A stretch of 17,659 nt of DNA from an uncultured Eubacteriales bacterium (lineage in GTDB: Bacteria > Bacillota > Clostridia > Peptostreptococcales > Anaerovoracaceae), in NCBI GenBank assembly GCA_902797345.1, contig CADBSL010000066.1, positions 1 to 17,659 of the forward strand, in the 5' to 3' direction. The position numbers were made by a program, and so were the translations under genes. The notes under the pieces were generated by a model. That model had not been told where the DNA came from and searched no databases. It worked only from the letters and a program-made list of their open reading frames with translations. Positions 1 through 6,831 of this stretch are shown here, in pieces; the stretch's first letter is position 1; the number at the start of each line of letters is the position of its first letter.

Positions 1-80
1 AGCAGATAAGAAGAGTCCACGCCTCCGGAATAGGCCAGGGCTGCCTTGTTGTGTTCTCTGAAAAACTCCAGTAATGTCAT
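1..80 (-). CDS. larE: LarE-type ATP-dependent sulfur transferase, N-terminal fragment
   Basis: Only the first 26 codons lie in the window; the gene continues off the left edge. Reading the minus strand from the ATG at 80-78 gives MTLLEFFREHNKAALAYSGG followed by VDSSYL. The SGGVDS motif at about residues 18-23 is the PP-loop that binds ATP in N-type ATP pyrophosphatases, and this spacing and context are typical of LarE. LarE gives up a cysteine sulfur to help build the nickel-pincer cofactor of lactate racemase; some relatives have other targets. A GGAGGAGGG ribosome binding site lies just upstream and a consensus promoter is at 123-152. The family call rests on one motif and the N-terminal pattern; another PP-loop sulfurtransferase remains possible. 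Confidence 0.75.
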   Translation of the reverse strand, partial: MTLLEFFREHNKAALAYSGGVDSSYL

Positions 81-122
81 GATTCCCTCCTCCCGCCTGC
101 GGGCGCATTCTTCTGTATTCGT

Positions 123-152
123 ATTATATCGACCCCCTTTGCTTCCTGTCAA
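123..152 (-). promoter_or_regulatory. Sigma-A promoter for larE
   Basis: On the minus strand TTGACA (152-147) and TATAAT (128-123) are separated by 18 bases, both boxes perfect consensus. It points at the larE start about 43 bases downstream. Seen directly; activity is inferred. Confidence 0.85.
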
Positions 153-165
153 CCATATGTTTTTC

Positions 166-194
166 TGTACATTTTCCGGCGAATGATGTATGCT
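166..194 (+). promoter_or_regulatory. Weak candidate promoter for the flavin reductase operon
   Basis: TGTACA (166-171) and TATGCT (189-194) are 17 bases apart, each matching 4 of 6 consensus positions. It is the best placed candidate in the short divergent gap, but weak; the real start may differ. Confidence 0.3.
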
Positions 195-232
195 GTAGAA
201 GGATAAAAAATGCTTGAAAGGAGTTTGAAATA

Positions 233-802
233 ATGAGAAAAGAAGTAAATATCCAGGCCGGCGGATATCCGATGCCGGTACTGATGATCGCCGCTTATGA
301 CGAAAACAAAAAAGTAGAAATGATGAATGCTGCATGGGGAATGGCCTGCGGTGGAGATCAGATCGCACTGTTTATCAGCAGCGGCCATAAGACCACCCAG
401 ACGCTCAAAAAAGCAGGTGTCTTCAGCGTCAGCATCGCAGACGAAGCCAACATCGTTCCGGCGGACTTCGTAGGGATCGCTTCCGGCAACACCATGCCGG
501 ACAAGTTTGAAAAGACCGGTCTGCACGCAGTTCCGGGAGAAGCCGGCGGAGCTCCGGTGATCGAGGAATTCCCGGTGTGCTATGAATGCGAACTGCTGGA
601 AGAGGTCAATACCGGAAACGTCCACTGCATCGTAGGCAAGGTGAAGAAAGTCACTGCGGATGAGAAGGTACTGGGAGCAGATGGTCAGGTGGATCCGGAA
701 AAAGTTCATCCATTGATCTTTGACCAGTTCGGTCGTGGTTACTACAAACTGGGTGAAAAGGCCGGACAGGCCTGGGATGCCGGAAACGTACTGATGAAAT
801 AG
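233..802 (+). CDS. Flavin reductase family protein (flavoredoxin-like)
   Basis: This 189-aa protein matches the FMN-binding split-barrel flavin reductase/flavoredoxin family in length and pattern. It opens with a YPMPVLMIAAYDE strand-turn-strand, then NAAWGMACGGDQIALFIS, TTQTLKKAGVFSVSI, and a PADFVGIASG segment where the family contacts the flavin. The C-terminal half carries the usual ECELLEEVNTGNVHCIVGKV strand pair. Such proteins bind FMN and pass electrons between NAD(P)H or other donors and partners in the cytoplasm; the partner cannot be read from sequence. Start ATG 233 follows an AAAGGAG ribosome binding site. It is the first gene of a five-gene codirectional run, and the next gene starts 10 bases after its stop. 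A second flavoprotein-type gene sits three genes downstream. Confidence 0.85.
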   Translation: MRKEVNIQAGGYPMPVLMIAAYDENKKVEMMNAAWGMACGGDQIALFISSGHKTTQTLKKAGVFSVSIADEANIVPADFVGIASGNTMPDKFEKTGLHAVPGEAGGAPVIEEFPVCYECELLEEVNTGNVHCIVGKVKKVTADEKVLGADGQVDPEKVHPLIFDQFGRGYYKLGEKAGQAWDAGNVLMK

Positions 803-812
803 GGACGGATCT

Positions 813-1952
813 ATGTATCATATCATCATCAATCCCGCCAGCAGTTCCGGAAAAGGACGGAAGGCCTGGGAGACCGCAGAGCCGCTCTTCCGTCAGAGCG
901 GGAGAAAGTATGAAGTCCATTTTTCCACGGAAGAACATGGGATACAGGACATCGTCCGGGAGCTGGCGGAAAAAGCGGAAGAACAGTGGAATCGCATTGG
1001 GTTGGAGCAGGCAAAGGAAGAATTGCTGGCCTCTGACCGGTTCTGGGCGGTATGGGAAGCGCCGGTGCCCGAAGAAGGGACGCTGGATCTGATCATCGTG
1101 GGCGGCGACGGATCCCTGAACGAGGCCCTCAACGGCATCCAAGACTTCTCCCGGATCCGGGTAGGGCTGATCCCGGTCGGATCGGGGAATGATTTTGCGT
1201 TGGATGCGAAAATCTCAAGGAATATCGAGGAAACGGTCAACCGGATCCTGAAGGGCGACCACCGTCGGAGGCTGGACCTGGGGCAGGTCCGCTGGTGGGA
1301 GGAGCCGGAAAACGCCGGAAACGCAGAGCCTTCGGAAAAGGCGGCGGAGCCGGGGGAAGAGGTACCCGATGAAACCGGGAGAGCCGAGCCTGCGGCTGCG
1401 GAACCACGGACGCTCCACACCCGCAATTTCCTGATCTCCTCCGGAGTAGGCTTTGACGCCCAGGTCTGCTATGACTCGGACCACTCCCGGTGGAAGAAAC
1501 TGCTGAACAAAATAGGTTTGGGAAAGCTCATTTACATTTTCACGGCCATCCGGCTGATCCTGACGGCGAAAAGGGCCCGGTTGGAGGTGGAGATCGACAC
1601 CGGGGAAGGGTCTTCAGAGAACATGACCCTGGAGGATTGTCTCTTCGGCGTTTGCATGAACCACCGCTTCGAAGGCGGGGGCTTCCAATTCGCGCCGGAG
1701 GCGGATCCCACGGACGGAAAGCTGGATCTGTGCATCCCTTCGGGGATCAGCAGGATGAAATTCTTCCGGTTGTTCCCGAAAGCCTATTCCGGCGGTCACG
1801 TGGGAGCGGAAGGGATCCATATCGTCAAAGGTTCCCGGATCGTCCTGCGGTCTGACCGGCCGCTGTATCTCCACACAGACGGGGAGGTGCCGGCTGTGAC
1901 CCGGGAAGCGGAAATGTCCCTGCTGCCGGGCGTTCTGGAATTCCTGGATTAG
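813..1952 (+). CDS. Diacylglycerol/lipid kinase family protein with two insertions
   Basis: The 379-aa protein has the hallmark motifs of the DAGK catalytic domain: N-terminal MYHIIINPAS-SSGKG (residues 1-14), the nucleotide-binding IIVGGDGSLNEALNG (about 94-108) and PVGSGNDFA (121-129). The C-terminal half has the usual HTRNFLISSGVGFDA start, a NHRFEGGGFQFAPEADPTDG segment, and a final LHTDGEVP motif. Members phosphorylate diacylglycerol or related lipids at the inner membrane face using ATP. It is longer than the roughly 300 aa usual for the family. One extra stretch lies at about residues 54-90, before the GGDG motif. A second, low-complexity Glu/Pro/Ala-rich stretch lies at about 162-203, between the two lobes. 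The actual lipid substrate is not predictable. It is in the operon with the flavin reductase (10-base gap) and VOC gene (20-base gap). Confidence 0.88.
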   Translation: MYHIIINPASSSGKGRKAWETAEPLFRQSGRKYEVHFSTEEHGIQDIVRELAEKAEEQWNRIGLEQAKEELLASDRFWAVWEAPVPEEGTLDLIIVGGDGSLNEALNGIQDFSRIRVGLIPVGSGNDFALDAKISRNIEETVNRILKGDHRRRLDLGQVRWWEEPENAGNAEPSEKAAEPGEEVPDETGRAEPAAAEPRTLHTRNFLISSGVGFDAQVCYDSDHSRWKKLLNKIGLGKLIYIFTAIRLILTAKRARLEVEIDTGEGSSENMTLEDCLFGVCMNHRFEGGGFQFAPEADPTDGKLDLCIPSGISRMKFFRLFPKAYSGGHVGAEGIHIVKGSRIVLRSDRPLYLHTDGEVPAVTREAEMSLLPGVLEFLD

Positions 1953-1972
1953 AATAATAGGAGGATATTATC

Positions 1973-2323
1973 ATGAAGATGCTTCACGTCACGATCCAAA
2001 CGAATAAGTTTGAGGAAGAGATTCGGTTCTACCGGGAGATCGTCGGTCTGGAAATTACAGGAGACATGCGTGCTCATGGCAGGAACCTGGTGTTCCTCTC
2101 CGGCGGAGAGGGCCAGACCGCCATCGAGATCATTGAGAACCCGGAGGTGGAGAATGCCGGAGGAGCGGGATTGTCCATCGGGTTCAAGACCGAAGATGTG
2201 GAAAAAAAGCACGAAGATCTGGCGGCGCAGGGATTTGAAGTTTCCCCGATCCTTAGCCCGGTGCCGAATGTACGGTTTTTCTTCGCCACGGATCCGGCCG
2301 GAGTGAAGGTGCAGTTTATTTAG
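1973..2323 (+). CDS. VOC (glyoxalase/bleomycin-resistance) family protein
   Basis: A 116-aa single-domain protein with the two beta-alpha-beta-beta-beta modules of the vicinal oxygen chelate fold. Module one is MLHVTIQTNKFEEEIRFYRE to TAIEIIE; module two is GLSIGFKTEDVEKKHEDLAAQGFEV to NVRFFFATDPAGVKVQFI. Candidate metal ligands are His5 and Glu52 or Glu55. The last strand, where many enzymes carry a Glu (VEFI), reads VQFI, so Gln114 replaces it. That makes a classical glyoxalase role less certain; binding or protective roles are common in this family. The start ATG has a strong AGGAGG site 8 bases upstream. It sits mid-operon and no substrate can be assigned. Confidence 0.82.
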   Translation: MKMLHVTIQTNKFEEEIRFYREIVGLEITGDMRAHGRNLVFLSGGEGQTAIEIIENPEVENAGGAGLSIGFKTEDVEKKHEDLAAQGFEVSPILSPVPNVRFFFATDPAGVKVQFI

Positions 2324-2346
2324 GACAGTCAAAGGAGAGGACGATC

Positions 2347-2982
2347 ATGAGCAAGAAAATCATCGCCGTAAATGCCGGACCCCGGACCGGTTGGAATACA
2401 GACACTCTGATCACGGAAGCGGCAAAGGGGGCAGAGTCCGCCGGCGCCATCGTGGAGAGATTCGATCTGTTCAAGCTGGAGAGATACACCGGGTGTATCT
2501 CCTGTTTCGGGTGCAAGAAAGAGAAGTTCAAGGGGCATTGTATCTGCCGGGACGGACTGACTCCGGTGCTGGATGCCATCCGGGAGTCCGACGGGCTCAT
2601 CATTGGCTCCCCCAATTATCTGGGAGAGCTGACGGCTTCTTTTCGGGCGTTGTATGAACGGTTGATCTTCCAGTACCTGACGTACGATCTGAAGACCCCA
2701 AGCTGCAATGATAGAAGGGTCCCCGTGCTGCTGGTCATGACCAGTAATGCCCCGGAGGGGTCGTACAATGGCCTCTTAAGCAACTATAAACAGGTCCTGA
2801 GCAGTTTCGTAGGGCCCACGGAGGTCTTTGTCAGCGGGGACACGCTGCAGTTAAAGGACTACAGTAAGACCGACTGGCCCTGGACCATGTTCGATCCAAA
2901 GGCGAAGCAGGCCCGCCACGAAGCCGTCTTCCCGGAGGAATGCCGGAAGGCCTTTGAAATGGGAAAACAGTTGGCGGAATAG
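2347..2982 (+). CDS. NADPH-dependent FMN reductase / iron-sulfur flavoprotein-like protein
   Basis: A 211-aa flavodoxin-fold protein. It starts KKIIAVNAGPRTGWNTDTL, the strand plus phosphate-binding loop that holds FMN phosphate, and continues to DGLIIGSPNYLGELTASFRA (about 82-101), the second FMN loop. Between them lies a cysteine cluster: C50-x2-C53-x2-C56 then C65 and C67. Iron-sulfur flavoproteins (Isf) and their relatives place a compact Cys motif here to bind a 4Fe-4S cluster, so electron transfer between a cluster and FMN is plausible; spacing differs somewhat from classical Isf, so a cluster is inferred, not shown. The C-terminal tail (MFDPKAKQARHEAVFPEEC) resembles that of multimeric flavodoxin-fold reductases. 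Start ATG follows AAAGGAGAGG. It may work with the flavin reductase that opens the operon. Confidence 0.83.
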   Translation: MSKKIIAVNAGPRTGWNTDTLITEAAKGAESAGAIVERFDLFKLERYTGCISCFGCKKEKFKGHCICRDGLTPVLDAIRESDGLIIGSPNYLGELTASFRALYERLIFQYLTYDLKTPSCNDRRVPVLLVMTSNAPEGSYNGLLSNYKQVLSSFVGPTEVFVSGDTLQLKDYSKTDWPWTMFDPKAKQARHEAVFPEECRKAFEMGKQLAE

Positions 2983-3006
2983 GAGCAGGATGCCGAAGGA
3001 GCCGAA

Positions 3007-3525
3007 ATGACGGAACAGGGACGGATCGGAACGAAAGACAGGACTGTGACTTTGGAAAAGCTGGGAATCGGGAACTGGAAAGAGTATTACCGGATCGATA
3101 TCACCGAAGAACAACACCGGTATGTCCGGATGCGGAAGACCCGGCTGATCGGCCGGACGCTGTCTTCGCTGGGACGGGGCCGGATCTGGCTGATCCGAAG
3201 GGGCAGTGAGGTCTGCGGCTACATCGGGATGTGGATCAGCCCGAAGATCGACCAGTTCACCATCGCTCCTTTTATCATTGACCAAAACCACCAGCGGCAG
3301 GGCATTGGACGGGCCGCCCTGCGACTGGCCTGCTCAAAGATGAGTGAAGCCGGAGCGACCCGGGTGCGTCTGGCGGTCCACCCGGAAAACCGGGCCGCCA
3401 TTTCTCTGTACGAACAGGAAGGCTTCCGGTTCAATGGGGACTCCTGGGGAGAAACTGACCAGGTAATGGCCTTGCCCGTAAACAAAGGCGAAGCCCGGAT
3501 ATCGGGCTCCGGGCTTCAAAAGTAA
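3007..3525 (+). CDS. GNAT family N-acetyltransferase
   Basis: A 172-aa protein with the GNAT core. Motif A is FIIDQNHQRQGIGRAALRLA (about 89-108), with the acetyl-CoA pyrophosphate loop Q98-G-I-G-R-A. It is followed by strand 5, TRVRLAVHPENRAAISLYEQ, and the GFRFNGDSW end pattern typical of the fold. Members transfer an acetyl group from acetyl-CoA to an amine; the acceptor is unknown. The N-terminal 50 residues are charged, with KLGIGNWKEYYRIDITEEQ as the first recognisable element. Start ATG 3007 is preceded by GAAGGAG at good spacing. It is last in the operon, 24 bases after the previous stop. Its final codons overlap a perfect 9-bp hairpin, so the last residues (SGSGLQK) may simply reflect read-through into terminator DNA. 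Confidence 0.85.
   Translation: MTEQGRIGTKDRTVTLEKLGIGNWKEYYRIDITEEQHRYVRMRKTRLIGRTLSSLGRGRIWLIRRGSEVCGYIGMWISPKIDQFTIAPFIIDQNHQRQGIGRAALRLACSKMSEAGATRVRLAVHPENRAAISLYEQEGFRFNGDSWGETDQVMALPVNKGEARISGSGLQK
3490..3517. terminator. Hairpin inside the 3' end of the GNAT gene, between convergent genes
   Basis: GAAGCCCGG (3490-3498) and CCGGGCTTC (3509-3517) form a perfect 9-bp stem with a 10-base loop. On the plus strand no T-run follows. On the minus strand it is followed by GCCTTTGTTT, a better tail, so it may end transcription of the convergent minus-strand regulator, or act both ways. Confidence 0.55.
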
Positions 3526-3549
3526 TCGGATCGAGGAAGGACCCGGTAC

Positions 3550-4452
3550 TTACAGATATTTGTTCATTGTGGCCAGCAGTTTGTCCAGAAAAATCGGCTT
3601 GTCTTCGAAATCATCGATGCCGGCGGCCGCCGCTTCGGAACGATCTTTTTCATAGACATTGGCGCTGAGGGCCACGATGGGGATGGAGGCCTTTTTCGGA
3701 TCTTCCATCCGGCGGATCCGGCGGGTGGCTTCGAACCCGTCCATGATGGGCATCCTCAGATCCATCAGGATCAGGTCGTAGTGACCGGCAGGGGCACGGG
3801 ACAGCATTTCGATGCAGACCTGCCCGTTTTCCGCCAGCTCCACTTCTGCACCGGTCTGGAGCAGGAGTTCCCGGGCGATCTCCCGGTTCAGGTCGATATC
3901 CTCGGCCACCAGGATCCGCTTCCCGGAAAAATCGAAGGGCTCCGGAAGGGCGTGTTCCTCCTTTTCATAGTTTTTCAGGTAATCCCCCAACTCAGTGATG
4001 TTGGAGGGATATTTTATTTCCGAAGGTCGTCCGGCGCCGGGTTCGGCGGACTCCATGACCTTCTCGATCATATTCAGCAGATATTGGCCGGAGATGTGGA
4101 TGCTGGCCAGATAGCGGTCCAGCAGCTCCGGGTCATCCCGGTAGATCCGGGCCATGTCCGCACAGCCCAGAATGATGTGAAGAGGCGTCCGGATGTCATG
4201 GGACATTTCGAAGATCTGCATGAGGCGGGAAGGCTGATCCTCCGCCGTACATTCCTTCAGAAGATCCCCTACCGTGACGCCCAGGACGTCGGCCAGTTTC
4301 GGAAAGAGGCTGATGTCCGGATAGGACAGGTCCCGTTCCCACTTGGAAACAGCTTTGTCGGTGACATGCAGCTTCTTTGCCAGGCCAGCCTGGGTCAGTT
4401 CATTTTGTGTTCGCAGAGCGCGGATATATGAACCAAAGGATTTATTTTGCAT
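3550..4452 (-). CDS. XRE-HTH + HisKA + receiver fusion protein lacking an ATPase domain
   Basis: A 300-aa regulator with three recognisable parts. Residues about 5-65 are a Cro/C1-type helix-turn-helix (IRALRTQNELTQAGLAKKLH, VTDKAVSKWERDLSYPDISL). Residues about 78-135 look like a HisKA dimerisation helix pair with an H-box, MSHDIRTPLHIILG, His85 being the phospho-acceptor position. After a 40-residue linker comes a receiver domain (about 177-300) with acidic E184/D185, phospho-acceptor D231 in LILMDLRMPIMDG, S263 in IVALSAN and K285 in EDKPI. No HATPase_c domain (N, G1, G2 boxes) lies between, so the protein cannot phosphorylate itself by itself. Inference: a DNA-binding phosphorelay node fed by a separate kinase, or a shrunken hybrid kinase. 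Start ATG has a GGGAGGTGA site. No partner kinase adjoins; the gene stands alone between two plus-strand operons. Confidence 0.88.
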   Translation of the reverse strand: MQNKSFGSYIRALRTQNELTQAGLAKKLHVTDKAVSKWERDLSYPDISLFPKLADVLGVTVGDLLKECTAEDQPSRLMQIFEMSHDIRTPLHIILGCADMARIYRDDPELLDRYLASIHISGQYLLNMIEKVMESAEPGAGRPSEIKYPSNITELGDYLKNYEKEEHALPEPFDFSGKRILVAEDIDLNREIARELLLQTGAEVELAENGQVCIEMLSRAPAGHYDLILMDLRMPIMDGFEATRRIRRMEDPKKASIPIVALSANVYEKDRSEAAAAGIDDFEDKPIFLDKLLATMNKYL

Positions 4453-4468
4453 TTATCTCACCTCCCAG

Positions 4469-4489
4469 CCCGAATATATCATAATCGGG
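4469..4489. promoter_or_regulatory. Imperfect 21-bp palindrome, candidate operator
   Basis: CCCGA (4469-4473) and TCGGG (4485-4489) are inverted, and three more pairs (4475-4477 with 4481-4483) match inside, giving 8 of 10 possible pairs. It covers the -10 box of the HTH regulator's promoter. That position suits self-repression by its XRE domain, which is inference. Confidence 0.4.
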
Positions 4490-4501
4490 GGATCTGTGCA
4501 A
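4473..4501 (-). promoter_or_regulatory. Promoter of the HTH-HisKA-receiver gene
   Basis: On the minus strand TTGCAC (4501-4496) and TATATT (4478-4473) are 17 bases apart, about 20 bases upstream of the start codon. Confidence 0.65.
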
Positions 4502-4561
4502 TCTACGGATGGTTTACTCTTGCCGGGTGGAAAGAATAGGGAGGACTTTTCCGGCAGACAG

Positions 4562-4590
4562 TTGCATTCGGGCAAAAGATTCAATAAAAT
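4562..4590 (+). promoter_or_regulatory. Promoter for the glycosyltransferase operon
   Basis: TTGCAT (4562-4567), 17-base spacer, TAAAAT (4585-4590). It lies about 53 bases upstream of the glycosyltransferase start. Confidence 0.6.
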
Positions 4591-4643
4591 ATAGGGAGAG
4601 ATCTGTATCGAAACGACCGAAATAAGCCGGAAGGAGAAGAATT

Positions 4644-5864
4644 ATGAGAATCCTGATCGTCAATCATTTTCCGCTGTCGGGATCCGGGAGCGGTGTATAT
4701 ACAGCCAATCTGGCGAATGCTCTGAAACGGCAGGGACACGAAGTGGCGGTGGTGTTCCCGGAAAACCGGGCCGTGTATGATTCCTTTGACGGGATCCGGC
4801 TTTATCCGGTGTTCTTCAAGGATAAAGATGAGATCCGGGGGCAGCTGGATTTTAACTTCCCCTGTTTCACCACCCATCCCCGGAGCGCCCATGCCTTCAG
4901 CAGCATGACGGAAAAAGAGAAAGAGGCTTATGAAGAGGCTTTCCGGCAGAAGATCCGGGAGGCTATAGCGGAATTCAATCCGGAGGTCCTCCACGCCCAG
5001 CACCTGTGGGTCCTGGCAGGGATCGCCGCAGAGGAAGCCCGGAGAAAAGGGATCCCTCTGGTGGTGACCTGTCACGGGACGGATCTGTTGGGGATCCGGG
5101 AAGAGATGGAGCGGGACGGCCACTGGGGCCGGCGCTACAGCAAGACTGCCAGCGATTATGCCGGCTGGATCATCGCCATTTCCGAGCAGAATAAAGTCCT
5201 GACGGAGAGCCTGTTCCCGGAGGACAAGGAAAAAGTGATATTGATGAAAAACGGCGTCGATACCACAGTCTTTTACCGGGATCCGGGGCTGGATCGAAGG
5301 ACCGTGCTGGAGAAGTACGGGGTGCCGGGGGACTTCAAAAAGGCGGTCTGCTTTGCCGGAAAATGCACCTATATCAAGGGCATCGACCTGCTTTTGAAGG
5401 CGGCGAAGGTCTATGAGGACGAGGAGACGGCTACGATCCTGGCGGGGGATGGAGAACTCCGGCAGGAGCTGGAGGCTTTTGCCCGGGATTCCGGGCTCAG
5501 GAACGTGTATTTCCTGGGGAACCGGACCCACTCGGAGCTTCGGGAGATCTATAACATCTGCGATGTGTCCACGGTTCCTTCCCGCTCGGAAGCCTTCGGG
5601 CTGGTGGCGGCGGAGGCCATGGTCTGCGGAGCGCCGGTGGTGGCGGCCCGGGTCGGGGGACTGCCGGAACTGGTCCGGGAGGAGACCGGGTGTCTGATCG
5701 AGCCGGAGGACTATGAGACCCTGGCGGCGGATATCCTGGCGATCCTGCGGGGAGAAAAAGCCTTCGACCGGGCGGAGATCGCCCGGATCGCGGAGGAACA
5801 TTACTCTCAGGACGCCCTGATCAGTGATGTGGTGGAGCTGTACCGGAAAGCGATGGGAGAGTAG
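4644..5864 (+). CDS. Glycosyltransferase family 4 (GT-B fold)
   Basis: A 406-aa GT4-type enzyme, full length for the family. The N-terminal lobe starts MRILIVNHFPLSGSGSGVYT, the Gly-rich loop that contacts the sugar nucleotide, and contains TCHGTD (142-147). The C-terminal lobe starts near FAGKCTYIKGID (about 238-248, counterpart of the usual FVGRL...KG) and carries PSRSEAFGLVAAEAM with the E316-x7-E324 pair that binds the nucleotide-sugar donor. The enzyme should transfer a sugar, with retention, to a lipid or glycan acceptor at the cytoplasmic membrane face; the sugar and acceptor cannot be read. There is no signal peptide or membrane span. Start ATG 4644 follows AAGGAG. The next gene starts one base after its stop, so the two are probably translated together. 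Confidence 0.9.
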   Translation: MRILIVNHFPLSGSGSGVYTANLANALKRQGHEVAVVFPENRAVYDSFDGIRLYPVFFKDKDEIRGQLDFNFPCFTTHPRSAHAFSSMTEKEKEAYEEAFRQKIREAIAEFNPEVLHAQHLWVLAGIAAEEARRKGIPLVVTCHGTDLLGIREEMERDGHWGRRYSKTASDYAGWIIAISEQNKVLTESLFPEDKEKVILMKNGVDTTVFYRDPGLDRRTVLEKYGVPGDFKKAVCFAGKCTYIKGIDLLLKAAKVYEDEETATILAGDGELRQELEAFARDSGLRNVYFLGNRTHSELREIYNICDVSTVPSRSEAFGLVAAEAMVCGAPVVAARVGGLPELVREETGCLIEPEDYETLAADILAILRGEKAFDRAEIARIAEEHYSQDALISDVVELYRKAMGE

Positions 5865-5865
5865 C

Positions 5866-6780
5866 ATGAAGTGCAGGTTTTGCGGAGCGGATCTGAATCC
5901 GGGCGAAAAATATTGTAAGCATTGCGGAGCGGCCGTGAACCGCGGGGTCGTGGGCGAACCTTCGGAAGTGAAGGACAGAGGAAAGAAGTTCCTGACCAGA
6001 ACGCTGATCGGCGTGGCGGTAGGCGGCATGGCGATATTTTTATTGGTGTATATGATCTTTTTTGCGGGAGTGCTGGGGAATCTCTATGAGTCCACGAAGG
6101 ACAAGGGCGGCACGGACACCGGCACGGTGACCCGGGAGGCGGCGGAAGACCCTGATGCAGGGACGGCGGAACGGCAAATGCCGGAGCAGGAGGAGCCCGA
6201 TCCCGCAGCGAAAGAAGAGGCAGAGACGCCGGCGGCCGCGGTGCCGGCAAAAAATACCCCCACGGAGGCGGCAGATGCCTTCCTGAAAGCGGTGAAAAAC
6301 CGGGACATCAGCAGCATCGGCAAGCTCTACCGGGGCGATCCGGAGGAAATGGATCTGGCTGGGACAGCGGATGATGAAGACTTCCCGGCGGAACTCTCCA
6401 CCCTTTTGACGCAGAAAATGCAGCAGTTCGACTATCGCCTGTCGGAAGAGAAGATCACCGGCACCACGGCCACGGTGAAAGTGACCGTCACCACCGTGAA
6501 TATCAGCAAAGCACTGGCAGATGCGGTGAACGATTTCCTGACCCATATGATCACCGGAGAGATTTTCAGCTCCTCTTCGGAGGATGATCTGCTGGCAGGT
6601 CTATACCGGGATTTTTATCAGAATCTGTCTGCCGCGCCGAAGGATTACACCGGTTCAGCGGTGATGGAGCTGACTTTGGTGAACGGAGAGTGGAAGGTCA
6701 ATGTGATCCCTTCCTACGGACCGCTGATCAACTGTCTGACAGGGGGATTGATGGAGTTTGATTGGGACGGACTGTGGTAA
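5866..6780 (+). CDS. Zinc-ribbon, single-pass membrane protein with C-terminal NTF2-like/DUF4878-type domain
   Basis: 304 aa from the ATG at 5866; a longer frame from 5824 would overlap the glycosyltransferase and lacks a ribosome binding site, whereas GGGAGA sits just before 5866. Residues 3-20 form a short zinc ribbon (C3-x2-C6, C17-x2-C20). One hydrophobic span follows at about 46-70 (TLIGVAVGGMAIFLLVYMIF). Then comes a Glu/Pro/Ala/Asp-rich linker (about 78-130) and a C-terminal domain beginning TPTEAADAFLKAVKNRDISS, which resembles the DUF4878/NTF2-like domains found outside the membrane in Firmicutes. The likely layout is zinc ribbon in the cytoplasm and linker plus domain outside. The function is unknown; it resembles zinc-ribbon membrane proteins sometimes linked to envelope stress. 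Its coupling with the GT4 gene suggests a cell-surface role. Confidence 0.8.
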   Translation: MKCRFCGADLNPGEKYCKHCGAAVNRGVVGEPSEVKDRGKKFLTRTLIGVAVGGMAIFLLVYMIFFAGVLGNLYESTKDKGGTDTGTVTREAAEDPDAGTAERQMPEQEEPDPAAKEEAETPAAAVPAKNTPTEAADAFLKAVKNRDISSIGKLYRGDPEEMDLAGTADDEDFPAELSTLLTQKMQQFDYRLSEEKITGTTATVKVTVTTVNISKALADAVNDFLTHMITGEIFSSSSEDDLLAGLYRDFYQNLSAAPKDYTGSAVMELTLVNGEWKVNVIPSYGPLINCLTGGLMEFDWDGLW

Positions 6781-6797
6781 AGTTTTCCGGAGCCCCC

Positions 6798-6826
6798 TTG
6801 ACAATGACGCTGAGCTGAGTTAATAT
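6798..6826 (+). promoter_or_regulatory. Strong sigma-A promoter before a structured RNA segment
   Basis: TTGACA (6798-6803), 17-base spacer, TAATAT (6821-6826). It starts only 18 bases after the previous stop codon and would begin transcription near 6833. Confidence 0.8.
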
Positions 6827-6831
6827 AACCT

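Noticed and set aside
149..709. 186-aa minus-strand frame opposite the flavin reductase
   Set aside because: It is antisense to a clear family member, has a His/Phe/Asp-rich composition and no fitting ribosome binding site.
4581..6029. 482-aa minus-strand frame opposite the glycosyltransferase
   Set aside because: Long only because GC-rich coding DNA has few antisense stops; its Arg/Pro/His-rich product has no domain and overlaps well-supported genes.
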